Assembly: GCA_022749755.1 (NCBI GenBank)
Contig: CM040442.1
Coordinates: forward strand, 9,336,457-9,400,456
Direction: 5' to 3'
Length of the DNA stretch: 64,000 nt
DNA from: Azadirachta indica
Lineage: Eukaryota > Streptophyta > Magnoliopsida > Sapindales > Meliaceae
Both the position numbers and the translations under genes were made by a program. Position 1 is the stretch's first letter. Every line of letters starts with the position of its first letter. Positions 11,269-22,770 of this stretch are shown piece after piece. The notes below the pieces were generated by a model. It ran no database searches, was not told where the DNA came from, and saw nothing but the letters and a program-made list of their open reading frames with translations.

Positions 11269-13030
11269 ATTGTGTGGGCTTTTTTTTCATTGTGTGAGCC
11301 TGACTCGACCCGAGTGTAGCCTAAATCAGACTTAAGACCTAGAGTATATATTTAGGTGTTTATGGGAAATCTTGTGCTGTTCTTTGTTTTCATTTTTTAG
11401 TGAAAATTGTTGCTCTCTTTCCCCTGGTTTTTTATCTCAAATTTTTAGAGGTTTTTCATATAAATTCACTGTTGTTTGTGTTTGTAATTGTTTTCTATTT
11501 GCTTGATTGCCTGATTTTATATAACAAATTGGTATTAAAGCAAGATTTGTCTGCAGACTAAGTTCTCATCATGGTTTCTCCAATCAAATATGATTTGGAG
11601 AACTTTGATGGTAAAATCAATTTAGTTTATGAAATATTTAATTTTAGGCATATATAAAATTTCAAGGGTTATGGAAGGTGGTAGGAGATAAGTATCCAGT
11701 AGATATAAAAGAGAAGAAGAAGGTGAATTTGGAAGAGCAAGCTCTAAGTGTATAAAGAAAATGTCAATAATTGGAGATGTGCTATGGGAAATTGCAAATA
11801 AGGAGAAATCTTTAGAGGCATTGAAAAGATTAGAAGAGTTTTATATTGGTAAGTCTCTGACTAATCAGTTGTATTTGAAAAGAAGACTTTGTACTTTAAG
11901 AGTGAAGAAAGGAACATCTGTGAAGCTATAATTAGATGAATTTAATTTTGTAATCATATATATGAAGAATATAGATATTACAATTTTAGATGAGAATCGA
12001 GCCATGCTTGTGTCGCATTCATTATTGTTATCATATTATTCATTTGTCGATACTTTTCTATATGGAAAAGAGTCAATTAGCATGATAAATGTGTCAAGTG
12101 CACTAAAGTCTAAAGCACTAAACAAACAATTTTTTGGTAGTGAAAATGTCAAGTGTAAATTTTGATGTCAAGGGTAGAACACTATTAAGAATAATTCTAA
12201 AAGAAAAAGTAGAATAAAGTATAAGATGAAAAAACTACGTGTTTCAAATATGGTAAGCAGGGTTATTTCAAAAGAGATTGTCCTTATAGAAATACTAAGG
12301 GAAAGTATATTGAGAATTCTACGAATGTAATCACTGAAACTTCAGGGGATGATAGTTCAAGCAATGCTGGTGAAGTGTTGTCTGTTTTTGTTGGACAATG
12401 GAAGAATCAATGGATTATGGATTTAGGCGCTTCATTTCACATGTGCTTTCACAGAGATTGGCTCGTTACTTACTCACAAATGAGTGGTAAAGTGTATTTT
12501 GGTGATGATTGTATCCTTAAAGTAGTTGGAATTGGAACTGTGCAAATCAAAATACTTGATGGTGTACTCAAAAAATTGGGGTATTGGCATATTCTAGGAT
12601 TGAAAAAGGATTTAATGTCCCTTATTACCTTGGACTCGAAGGGATTTAAATTTTACAGAAACAATGAAATTTTGAAGATTGCAAAAAGCTCAATGGTGTA
12701 CATGATGAGTAGCGTACATGGTGGTTTATAAATTTTTTTAAGGAATTATTGTTCGAGGCAAAACTTAAATAACTATCGGGGAGTACTGATATGGATAGTA
12801 CCAAATTATGGCATACAATACTCGGCACATGAGTGAAAGAGGTTCATTACAACTGAACAAATAAGATCTACTTGGTAAAGAAAAGATGGGCAATTTTAGA
12901 TTTTGTAAGCATTGTATTTTCGGGAAGTAGATTAAAGTGAAGTTCAATAAAGTAGTCCATAAGACTCAGGGCATATTAGATTATGTGCATTCAAAATTAC
13001 TGTTTCCAAGTAGAATTGTTTGAAAAAGAA
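11180..13030 (+). mobile_element. Copia LTR-retrotransposon relic, 5' half (LTR end, gag, protease, start of integrase)
   Basis: U5-like LTR sequence with AGAGGTTTTTCA ends at about 11,525. The degenerate initiator-tRNA primer site TTGGTATTAAAGC follows at 11,529-11,541, and a gag start ATG lies at 11,571. Gag is broken by stops and frameshifts. A zinc-knuckle remnant near 12,240-12,290 keeps the outer cysteines (CFKYGKQGYFKRDC) but has lost the second cysteine and the histidine. The aspartic protease region at 12,375-12,731 keeps the family context WIMDLGAS, where D-S/T-G-A is expected, so the serine or threonine is changed to leucine. The last recognisable part is the start of integrase at about 12,960-13,015. 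There is no reverse transcriptase and no 3' LTR here. The element is dead. Confidence 0.8.
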
Positions 13031-13656
13031 GTGTCAAATACTTTATGATTATTATTAATAATTACTCTCAGTTTATTTCTAGAGACTAAAGATGAGACAT
13101 TCCAGACATTCCAGACAGTCATATTTATTAACTTTCCTATGCCTTAAAATATGTTGTGTTATTATCTGACACAACACAAATATGACACGTTAACCCAAAT
13201 TACCACATTAAATGGAAGTGAGAAAACTTATACTTAAAATACTAAACCCTTACCCTTTGCTATTAAAATTGAACTTTAGAGACTTGACATCTCATCATTA
13301 AATACAAAGCTTACTTAATTTTTAAAATTATATTATTTTATAACTACAATAAATAAAATTATCCCTACTTAATATTTGCATTAACTTTTTAATATATTTT
13401 TTTGTCATCTTTATAATAATGACTTAATTTATTTCTTATAATGCACTCCTTAATCATCATTTGCTTTCCAACTAATAGTAATATTGCATTTGAGAGAAAA
13501 GAAGATGATTAAATAAATTTATAAACGCATTCATTGCTCTCTATTTATACACATTTTAGTAATTATATGATTTCAACTTCCTTCTTGCTTGTTTGAATCA
13601 ATAAAAAGTTAATATTTAACATATTCAAATTAATATTTTATTTATTAATTTAAGTC
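13031..13656. other. AT-rich intergenic DNA, no gene seen
   Basis: I see no coding region, RNA gene or clear element boundary. An 8-bp candidate target-site duplication, ATTTTACG, closes this stretch at 13,657-13,664. Confidence 0.55.
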
Positions 13657-15415
13657 ATTTTACGTAGGGGTGGCAATCCAGAGTTAGCATGTTATATTTG
13701 TGTCTCATTAAATAAAAACATAACATACTTTAAGTTAACTTAAATTTGACTCGCTTAATAATCGTGTTCAAAAATTAAAACCCTAACCAAACTATTTATT
13801 AAACAGATTGCTCAGCTATTTAATAATATCGTTACTCGTTTAACATGTTTTTTGAAATATATTCTAAAATATTTATAATATTACCCGTAGATGCTTAAAA
13901 TTTGCCTCCTTTGACCTCAAACAACAAATTTCGAATCTTCTAACTTTATAAGAACTTTCCTTTAATTGCAACACAACAACGATCAAACTATATCCAGTCT
14001 TCCCAATGTATGATCTCTAATGCTTAAGTCAATGATTTAATCTCTCAAAATATTTTATGTTGAGTGATTAATTTGATAGAGTTTTCCCTTAATTGAGAAG
14101 TGTATATCTTATTCTTCAAGCCGCTAGGATTTTATTATTTTAGAAATCAATTGTTTAGAGGTTATTTCTGACCATAACCACCCATGACTGAAAATGGGGT
14201 AGTGGGTGGTTATAGGATAAAACTTGTGATTGATTTCCATTATCTCTTTTATCTCTGGTCAGGTTGTATTTTGTTATCCAATCTACACTGTATTTTCTAC
14301 TTGATCACAAATTCTTATGGGTATTGGAATTTGCTCTGGCCTCGAATATTTCATCTCAGATGCTATGTCAAACCCAGCCACAAGCTAAACTTTTTTCGAC
14401 CATGTGAATGCATTCCTGTATAGTGCCACATATGCTAAGCTCAAGTATATTCTTGAAAATTAGACCCCCGAGTTTTAGTTAAATATTATTTTACTAGAAA
14501 CTACATTGTTTTTTCCACCTTAGGTCTAGCTATATCGAATTGAATAGAGCCGTTTCAGATTTTTGAAAAATTGGCAGCATTTCATTGTCACAAATATCGA
14601 GGTCTCGTGAGGCGTTTAATGACTATCTACAACTCCTCTTATCATGACTTTCTTTTTTATTTTTTCAAGTCCTTGCCACATGTCAACAAGGGATTGATCC
14701 ACTTTAGATTCTTCTATGCAAGCTTTCATTTCAAAACTAAAAACCTTTGCCAAGACGCATTTGAGCCCATCAATCTTGGACGGTCTAGATAACATCTTAC
14801 TCGAGTATAAATTCTCGTCCCCCTCTTCATTTACCCATTTTTTGCAAAACCTTTCTCCAAAGCTTTGAAAACCACCATTATTATTGATGTCCTTGCCATT
14901 TTCAATTTCATCAACTAACTCTTTACTTTACAAATTTTTTATTCCAGTCGACAACTTTACCTTATTAGAAAATATTTCAACTAGTGAGTTCTTCACTTAT
15001 TTTCTTTTATGCGTTCTTCTCGAATGTTTAACATGTCCATACATTTGGTTTTTTATGACCTTTTGTAACATCTTTTATTTTTTCTGATTCCTGTTATTCT
15101 TATTGAATAACATGCTCTAAAGAAAAGATTCAATGGCATGTTTGTTGTACTGGTAAACGTGTTAGATTACTCTGTGGTTTTGTGGGTATTTCGATATTTT
15201 GAATCATATGCTTTTATTTGGTTTAAGAAATTTTGGGTTTTCTATATGGCATGTTTTAGGTTCTCAAAACTTACATTTGAATTATCTGTTAGGACATAGA
15301 GAATATTTGAAAAAATGGTTATCCATGTAACTAAAGGTGCGTAAAGACATTGACTAGAAAATATCACCCTTAGGTCAAATTGCTTTAGAACTTTTTGCTT
15401 TAGTAACTGGATTAC

Positions 15416-16800
15416 TTGCATGAATTAGGTTGTTTAGCATCTTCCAACACTTCATTAGCATCCTTTTCCAACTATTCCAATACAAATTATGAGGCATGGA
15501 ATAGAATATCCCTCTTTTTTAGGCATTATTATTTGCTAATTTATGGAGAAATTCTCTTTAAGATAGTCTCCCCCTTTGAAGTAGTTTATCCATATGCTAA
15601 GAATAGGACACCAGAGGTAAAACTCCTCAAGTATAATGCTGCTGAGATTAAAAACTTTGAGACCAAACCATATGAAACCATAGTAATTTCTGATAGTTCT
15701 TTTAATGACATGCAGAGAGATACGAAACCAAGTAGACCTGAGACTGAAGATTAGGACGTTCTTCGAGAATTATATAGCTTGATAGATAGGCTTATCGCCC
15801 ATTCTGAAGAGAAGGCTGCCTTCTCTAGTTATATAAGGGTTCCTAAGGGTGTGAGGAAGACTAGTGAATTGTTTAGGGTGTCCTTTTCTAGTATAGGAGA
15901 TGAAAACAAGGACATTGAGGATAATATTGTGGATGGGGATGTTGATGATGAAAACATCAAAAATTAAAGATGATGAGCGCATCTTTAATCCAGCCAAAAA
16001 TGCTAAACCATATGAGCGGATTGATTTGTGTCTTCCGTGACCCTTTCAGACCCTAAAGTTTATAAAAAGATCTATCAAATTCCTGATGACATTGCCTTTA
16101 AACTTCTCAAGATAGATGAGTTTCCCAGTGAATTAGAGGACGGTGACATAGTTTTTCACGAGGAACTATTTCACTTCGGGCTTAGATTACCCATTCAAGT
16201 ATACTTTGCCTGACTCTTTTATTTTTTCGACATTCTCCTATATCAGTTAAATCTGAACTGGTGGTGGGTAGTCTCTAGTCTTTTCGTGATTTGGGTTGTC
16301 ACTGGAAATCTCCCTTTAGCATCGAAGAGATTAGATACACTTATATACTAAAGAAAAGCCCTAAAAGTAATCCTGGCTTTTATTACCTTCAGTCTCAACC
16401 CAAGACCAAAAATATAATGATGGCACCCCAACTTGCAATAAGGGTTGGAAATAAAAATGGCTTTGTAAAAGGAAATTGAGTCAGTCACTTGAACATTGGG
16501 GTACAGATAGTAGTGTACCAACTATTTTCAAAAGTAAGGGTAAGTACAATTTCCGACCATAACTTCATTTTTTTTTTCTAAAATCTTTCCTGCTTGACTA
16601 TTTACTTGTTTCCTTTTTCAATTGAGTTGTAGGAAAAGTTCCTTCCCTTGTTGAGATTTCATTAGAACAGATTACTATTGGAAGGGCTGCTACCGCTAAC
16701 CAAAGAAACTTACTTTCCCTTGATGCATTAGTTGGCTCTAGGTTAGTAGCTTTTAGCCTGACTTACAATGAACTTCTTTTTACCAAACTTGAGGCCAAGA
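15416..16800 (+). pseudogene. Broken gene with 'putative gypsy type transposon' domain
   Basis: This is a series of open pieces on the plus strand, at 15,416-15,754, 15,779-15,967, 16,028-16,213 and 16,291-16,479, plus an exon-like part from about 16,633 to 16,800. The middle pieces match the plant domain often named putative gypsy-type transposon (Pfam PF04195). The recognisable features are the segment DGDIVFHEELFHFGLRLP, a Trp-rich stretch NWWWVVSSL, and a KKSPKSNPGFYYL-type segment. The last part reads SLEQITIGRAATANQRNL, preceded by a TTGTAG acceptor. Stops (one after VYFA at about 16,211) and frame changes break the gene. The CACTA-like insertion interrupts it at 16,805. Its function in the element is not known to me. 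Confidence 0.55.
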
Positions 16801-17119
16801 TAGGCACTATTATAAAAACGATATTTCTTAATAGAGGCGTTTATAATAGAAATGACTTCTATTAGAACGATTTGATATAGTTCTATAAAAGATTTACCTA
16901 TTAAAACTGGGGCTTTTTGGAACTTCTTGATAAAAAAATGTCAAAATTTATGTAGATTGTTTGTGATAGAACTATAAAAAATTTTATCGATCAAACGTTG
17001 TCGTTTGGTTAAATTATCAATATTAATTCATTTCCTCGAATAAAAAACAAAATTGACAATTGAAACACTTTTTCTCCTATTTGTTCTCTTTTTCAAAATC
17101 CAAAACCCTAATTTCACTA

Positions 17120-17760
17120 TCTTTCTCGATTTCTCGCTCAATCAAAGAGGGGCTCTACGCAAAGGATCTTGGATCTGCGGAATCATGGAAGGTCGTCGAT
17201 TTGGATGCCACCATAAGCCGATTAGCATGAGCTCATGGATGCCTCTTCGAGCTTCGGTTCTTCCGCCGCATTAAAAAAAAGCTTCTAAGGATGTTTTCAA
17301 TCAGGTTAGTTTGATGAGTTTGACCTAAACTCATAAAACTTCGTATGTAAAGCACGTGCTTCTTTCTTTATTTTTTCACAATATCATCCCCTATCTCTGG
17401 TTTTTATTCCCCTCTTATTATCTCAATGTATATTATTCAAGATTCGCTTCATGTTTTTTTTAAGGATTCGTTAAATATTATATATCAGTCTTTGTTGAAT
17501 ATTTCTTCTCCTCTTATTATCAAGCTAAATACTTTTTCTAGGTTGAATTTTTTTTTAATAATTGAAGATAAAACAATCTATAATGGCTGTTAGATTTTTT
17601 CATTGTTGATTACTAACTATTGAGTTATGATTATAGGTTGCTACGTTGTCTAATAGGCTTGATTTGATCCATGCCTCCAAGGTGTTTGATAAATATTGTG
17701 TGACAGCAAATCTCTTTAATTCTGTGTGGTATTTTGCAGTTAAGAGAGCGAAACATGAAT
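17120..17760 (+). pseudogene. Captured exon fragments of an unidentified host gene
   Basis: A codon-like stretch begins at about 17,155. With one-base slips it reads WKVVDLDATISRLA, then HELMDASSSFGSSAAL, ending at a donor-like CAATCAG/GTTAGT near 17,305. After an intron-like gap, a second segment follows an acceptor-like TTATAG at about 17,636 and reads VATLSNRLDLIHASKVFDKY. The two read naturally as consecutive exons, but I do not recognise the protein. They lie inside the CACTA-like element, so they are probably transduplicated host sequence rather than a resident gene. Confidence 0.35.
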
Positions 17761-17797
17761 TGATGTCATTTCAGTTAAGAGACTGAAGGAACTAGCA

Positions 17798-17868
17798 GGA
17801 TTGTGGTTGGTAAAACCAATTTGGACGAGTTTAGCATGAGCAGTACCATTGAAGCTTCTACTTTTCAA
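17798..17868 (+). pseudogene. gatA: Captured exon of glutamyl-tRNA(Gln) amidotransferase subunit A
   Basis: About 70 bases between an acceptor-like AGCAG and a donor GTAAGG read IVVGKTNLDEFSMSSTIEAS. This matches the conserved amidase-signature part of plant GatA (family consensus GAIVVGKTN(L/M)DEFGMGSTTE). GatA is the amidase subunit of the organellar enzyme that converts Glu-tRNA(Gln) to Gln-tRNA(Gln). Two glycines of the motif are changed to serine here. No other certain GatA exon is visible nearby, so this is an isolated captured fragment. Confidence 0.6.
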
Positions 17869-20300
17869 GTAAGGAGGCTTTCTTTTTCGTATTTTTGTTA
17901 TTTGTAATATTTGAACTATAGCTCCTGTTGATGCTTCTTTTTTTTTTTTTTTAAAAAAAATTATCAATTTACCATTATTTGAAAATCTGGTTTGATTAAT
18001 TAATTCTGGTCAAATTGGTGAAAACGTTTAGGCTTAAGTGTTTTTCAGGAGGTATAATAATAATCTCTCTAATTTTGTGGTTTCTATAGGTTAAGCATGA
18101 TGATTTGGTTTTACTACTACTTTTGGGTTCTTTTTGTTTGGTATGCTGTGTTTGGCAGGTTGCTTGCTTAGTTTATTGCTGCTAGTGCAAACTGCAGCTA
18201 GTTTAGTGCTATAGCTTTGCTTCAATGTGGATGAAATTGCTTATTTTTCGGTAACCACGATTTTTTGATGCTTCTGTATGGTCTTAGGTAACTAAGCTTA
18301 CAGAGGATATTTGGAGACACAATTGAGTCCAATTTTAAAGATGATTGAACCTAAGATTTATATTAATGAAATGTTTGATATGTTCTACCAGGTGTGGAAT
18401 CACAATTAGATAAAGAAGTGAAGATTGCGTGGCTTGCTCTTCAAGAGGTACAATAAAGCCATCACTAAATCTTCCTGAAGGTTTAAATTTTTTAGATTGT
18501 TAAATGAGTTGAAGTTTTAATTTACATTGATATTTGTTGTGTTTGCAGTGTAGGGTGGTTGTTGAATAATATGCGTAACAGAACAAGCATCATTTTTTTA
18601 ATGGATTTGAATGTTGTTGACGTATTTAATTTGAGCTGCTGTTGTGGATTGGGATATTGGAATGTTGAATTTTAGGTAAAACTATAATTAATATTTATAA
18701 TAATATTATTGTAATATTATTTTATTATTTATTGTATTTTATTTTATTTATATTGGTAAATAATATTTTTAAATGAAATTAACAAAATCACGAAATAAAT
18801 GACTGAAAATAACACTAAAAAATGAAACAAATTAAAAAATAAGAAATAAAAAAATCGGAAGAATAGAAAATAAAAAAAATAAAAAAAAATAAAAAAATAA
18901 AAAATTTGAATAAATAAAAAACCGGATAAAAACCATACAAACAAAAAAGCCAAAAACCTGGATATGAAAAAATCGAGATATCTTGATAATATTATATTAT
19001 AAATTTTTGATAAATATGTTATAAAAATAAAATGTATTATAAATTTGTGATAATTATAAATTATAAAATTGTGACAGAAAGACTCAATTGATAACGACGT
19101 GTGATTATTATTAATAGTTAATGAATAAATTTTTTTTAATAAAAAATTATTATTATGAAAGACTATTGATAGATATTATTTATTAAGAAAGATTTTTTTT
19201 GTAGTAGCGAGAAAAAAGTAATTTTTCCCTTACCTTATTTGACAATTTGAATTTGTTCAATTCTTTGACACGTTTTGTTTCTTCTTGTAGAAAAAATGGT
19301 TTCAAAGCAAGTTGGAAACGTTCTTTCATTGGAAAGGGTTCCTCTACCAACCTGTAAGCTTTGTTGGACAAATCAAAATCAGCAAAGAGGAAAACAAGGT
19401 CGGGCCAGACCTCTAAGAATGCCCCTCCCAAGTAGACCAAAAAGCTTCCACCCAAATCCAGTAGTTCCAAGACCTTGCCAGCCTCAAAAGATGAGGAGAA
19501 AAAATCAAGATGCTTAAAACAAGGGGCTTGAAGCACTAGGGAAAAGGCCCCTTGATTGGATCGAGAGAGAGAGGAGGATTCAAAGCATTTTATGTTGAGT
19601 GATCAATTTGACAAAGTTTTGCTGCGTACCTTATTCTTCAAACTGCTCGAATTTTACAGTTTCAAGAATCAACTGTTTAAATGTTATTTCTAGCCATAAC
19701 CACTCATGACTGAAGGTGGGGTGGTGGTGGTTATAGTATGAAACTTGCGGTTGATTTTCATTGTCTACTTTATCTCTGGTCATGTTGTATTTTGTTACCT
19801 AACCTATATTATATTTTCCACCTGATCATGAATTCTCATGGATACTGGAATCTCTCCTGACCCAAAATCTTTCATCTCGGACGCTATGTCAAAATTGACC
19901 ATAAGTTAAACTTTTTCTAGCCATGTGAATGCATTCTTGTATGGTGGTGCATATGCTAAGCTCAAGTATTTTGGTGACCATTACCCACCCAATACTAATA
20001 AATTTTATTCTAAATAACATTAAATAGTTTATAAAATATTAAAAATATAAATCAAATATTTTTCAAATGTAAAAAATATAAAATAAATATATTAAATTAT
20101 AAATGAGTTGTTAATAAAATAATTATTTAAATAGTTAACTGTGTCATAAATAATATTACATATTAAGATTTCTAAATTAAACTTAACCCAATTATTAATT
20201 GTGTCACATCCTTCTGATTTATTTATTACTTGTGTCAATAATTAATCATTTTTGTGTCGAATTAATAGGTTGTATCAAAATTGCCATGACTAATTTTGCC

Positions 20301-20870
20301 TAAACCATAAAATTATGAGTATATATACTTCAAGAAGCAAGGTGATGTTATAAAAAAGGTGGTTGGAAAACATTATCATCCTTGATCCATTCTCTTATAC
20401 GAGTAGAATTTTGGGTCGAGCCTCCTTTCACATATTAAAAATGATTGATGATATTTTTACTATTCTCTATAATTATATACTCCCTGACTAATATGCTCGA
20501 ATAAAATTTTTAAAACTATAATATTTTTTAAATAAATTCCTCCAACATATAATATCAATAGTAATCCAATCAAAAATCAAGATTTGGTTAAAAATTATGA
20601 ATTTAACATGTAAAGACATGATTGAGTAATTCCAATATACACAATGAATTGACGACTTTTCAATTAAATATCAATATGTATGTCAAGAGTAAAGAACAAT
20701 TATGAAGTATGTTTAATATATATAAATATAGTTTTAATGTCATGTTAAAATAATTACAGTAAAATTTTGTTAAAATGATTACAGTAAAGTCGTTGAAAGC
20801 ATGTCTTTGAAAACATTTGCAATTTTTTTTCACCAAATTGCAGAAAATAAAATAAAAATTCTAGAACCAG
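20301..20870. other. AT-rich intergenic DNA, no gene seen
   Basis: No coding region is supported. The following 20,930-21,060 holds an imperfect tandem pattern of TTGGACCGGTTTGG-like units, probably internal sequence of the adjacent Copia fragment. Confidence 0.5.
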
Positions 20871-21417
20871 CTAAAACTAGTCAGAAATCGGCCAAGAAAT
20901 GAGTGAACCAACAGCTATGAAGAAAAAAATTGGTCTTGTTTGGTTGGACCGGTTTGGATGGATTGGGCTTGGGTCTGATTTAGTTGGACCGATTTGACTG
21001 GATCAATATGGGTGGGCTGGGTATGCTCGATTTAGATGCGGTTTGGACTGGTTATTTTGAATTGGGTCATGTTGAACCATAGGTCACCAAAAAAGGAATT
21101 GGACTAATTTGTAAAGCATGTAAAAAATTGGAAAAACATATAAATCTTATAGAATTGGGGATCCATATGATATTAAGGAAGTAGTCTTCAACCTCAGGGC
21201 GCTTGTAATATACGTGCCAAAGAATGTGGGGCATGGATGTTCTTCAGGTGGCGTGTGGAGGTGCGTGAAGGATGTTCGGCTTTCGCAAAAGAATTCTGGA
21301 TTGCTCCGGATTCGGTGAATAGTATTTTGGTGTATTTTGTTTTGAAAAAATTTGAATATTTCTTGAATCACTTTCACGGATCAAGACTCAGTTTTAAAAT
21401 GTTTTGGAGAAGCCAAT

Positions 21418-21699
21418 GCTCTGATACCATGAAGAAATGGTTCATTTTCATTTATTAATTGAAGCTTACAACAATAGCCTATTTATAGGCATACAAGAAT
21501 AATAAACTACACAATAAACAATACTCCTATCATTACAAACAAATGCCTTTGGTGACATGCTTTAGGATGTTTTATGCTTTAATTATTTTAACATGTCGTG
21601 CTTTGAATGGGATTTCCATTTTTCACCATGTCTTTGTCTCACATGATGATGCAGACTACTAATTAAGATTCATACATAAGAATTAATATGCCCTCAACA
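21418..21699 (-). mobile_element. Copia-type 5' LTR with primer-binding site
   Basis: Read on the minus strand, the LTR runs from TGTTGAGGGCATATT (21,699) to TTTCTTCA (21,430), about 270 bp with TG...CA ends. Immediately inside is TGGTATCAGAGC (21,429-21,418), an exact plant initiator-methionine tRNA primer site. A TATAAATA box is present within TATAAATAGGC near 21,480-21,489. Internal sequence of about 0.5 kb continues to roughly 20,880 without a recognisable polyprotein, and no 3' LTR is seen. The LTR boundary coincides with the point where homology to the exon relic at 36.5 kb stops, which supports the coordinate. Confidence 0.7.
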
Positions 21700-21894
21700 A
21701 AGGCGTTTTCCGTAACCTGATTGTATATAAAATTGAAAATGGTCAAGAGGACGTTGAGCGGCTGCCACTGCTCGTAATAATATTAATATTAATATTAAAG
21801 GAGTAATACATCCTAAATTGGATGCTGCACCTTTATTGCCTCAAAATGATGCGTACGTGTAACGAAGAGAAGTATGCTCCACAGCTGTGTTTGC

Positions 21895-22310
21895 CTCCCA
21901 TATCAAATTTGCCAATTTCAATGGTAGGAGATTTGCATAATTGTATTTGATGCCTCAGCAATAGCCAACCTCAAGGCCAAGGCAATCAATGAGGCGTTCC
22001 GTAATTTTGTAGCAGCAGTCAAATATGACAATGGAACTTGCACTAGTGTAGTAGATAATATTCTTTTTACCAGTTGGTGTAATCTTGGCTTTTATGAGAT
22101 TGATTTTGGATGGGGGAAACTTGCTTGGCGACTGTTTATGGATTAGCAGGACAGATTTATTATTATAATTTGGCCGTTCTTAGGATACAAAACTAGGTAA
22201 TGGTATCGAAGCATGGGTGTGTTTCCCTGAGGAAGATATGGCTGCGCTAGAACTTGATAAACAACTTCTTGAATTTGCTTCCATGGATCTCAGTCCCTTA
22301 AAACAATAAT
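21895..22310 (+). pseudogene. BAHD acyltransferase C-terminal fragment (vinorine-synthase-like), copy A
   Basis: The BAHD family transfers acyl groups from acyl-CoA to alcohols or amines in plant specialised metabolism. Only scattered C-terminal parts remain. A frame reading RLILDGGN is a shifted version of the region carrying the DFGWGK motif, and the end reads DTKLGNGIEAWVCFPEEDM then LELDKQLLEFASMD before a TAA at about 22,308. The N-terminal half with the catalytic HxxxD motif is absent. About 0.3 kb present in the copy at 61.5-62.2 kb is deleted. Several frameshifts and stops make it non-functional. Confidence 0.75.
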
Positions 22311-22439
22311 GATTTTGTATAAACACAGACCATGGAGGTTTCCCTTGTTCTCAAGAAGTTTTAGTCTCTGAATCGCCTACACATTACACACATTTCTCGG
22401 TGATCTTATAGAATTAACATTCTCCAATTAAATTAAAGC

Positions 22440-22770
22440 TTTTCAGAGATTCAGGGGTACATGCTTTACTACTGTGATTATCTCCTCCTGCAATGAAGTT
22501 AATCTCTCAATTCCTTTGGGCAAATAATTGAGCTCTAAAGTACGATGATTCATTAGATACCTCATACTTATTAACTTTCCTATGCCTCGAGGTAATTCTT
22601 TAAGCTTCACAAAGTAACTAATGCCTAAAGTTTGCAGATTATATAACTCACACAATATTTGAGGAAGCTTTTCTATTTCTTGCCCAAAAAAAATCAAGAT
22701 ATCTCAAAAGCACCAATTATCCTACTGTATTTGGGATCTTTTTAATTTGATTACTGTGTAAAATATATGA
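22440..22770 (-). pseudogene. NB-LRR leucine-rich-repeat fragment, copy A
   Basis: Two to three LRR units related to those of the NLR genes in this window are readable. The first part reads KKIPNTVG followed by a stop and LVLLRYL. After a one-base slip in a T-run near 22,690 it continues EIEKLPQILCELYNLQTLG, KLKELPRGIGKLISMRYL and YLPKGIERLTSLQ. No NB-ARC or coiled-coil part is present in the surrounding DNA, so this is an isolated fragment. It belongs to the duplicated block whose partner is at 62.5-62.8 kb. Confidence 0.8.

Larger units (their letters stand above)
16805..19209. mobile_element. CACTA-like element carrying captured host exons (Pack-type)
   Basis: The left end is CACTATTATAAAAACGATAT and the right end, reverse-complemented, is CGCTACTACAAAAAAAATCT. 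Both continue into TTCTTAA, matching at about 21 of 27 positions. The flanking triplets AGG and AGA are nearly identical, as for a 3-bp target duplication. The insertion interrupts the gypsy-type gene after an EAKI-encoding codon series. No transposase is visible. The interior instead holds exon-like segments separated by GT-AG-type sites, one of which matches the amidase GatA. A terminal G-for-A change makes the right end weak, so the family call is tentative. Confidence 0.5.
14058..19972 (+). mobile_element. Gypsy-type LTR element relic with direct terminal repeats
   Basis: About 390 bp at 14,058-14,450 recurs in the same orientation at 19,593-19,972. Both copies begin TGTTGAGTGAT, share CATAACCAC and TTGTATTTTGTTA, and end near GCTAAGCTCAAGTA. 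A purine tract (GAGAGAGAGAGGAGGA, 19,563-19,578) lies just before the second copy, where a 3' LTR polypurine tract is expected. A TATA-type box (GAGTATAAATTC) near 14,808 suggests the 5' LTR extends beyond the part retained at the 3' end, so the 3' LTR would be truncated. A broken gypsy-type gene lies between the repeats. No reverse transcriptase is recognisable. The LTR interpretation is inferred from these signs together. Confidence 0.5.
13665..20292. mobile_element. Outer hAT-like element, split by nested insertions
   Basis: The left terminus is TAGGGGTGGCAA at 13,665. The right terminus, reverse-complemented, is TAGTCATGGCAA, matching at nine of twelve positions. The flanking octamers are ATTTTACG on the left and ATTTTGCC on the right, agreeing at six of eight. 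The outer parts (13,665-14,050 and about 19,980-20,292) carry GACACAA- and TTAACC/TTAAGT-rich sequence typical of small hAT-type plant elements. Everything between is a nested LTR element and a CACTA-like element, so the original hAT would have been only about 0.7 kb. Confidence 0.45.

Noticed and set aside
14184..15087. Several short plus-strand open frames
   Set aside because: They fall in the proposed LTR and leader of the gypsy-type relic, have no domain and biased composition.
18744..18953. Minus-strand Phe-rich 69-codon frame
   Set aside because: It is the translation of an A-rich low-complexity tract and shows no real membrane protein signature.
19183..19536. Minus-strand 117-codon open frame and its plus-strand partner at 19,275-19,517
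   Set aside because: Neither has a recognisable domain. They lie in internal sequence of the gypsy-type relic next to its polypurine tract and overlap each other.
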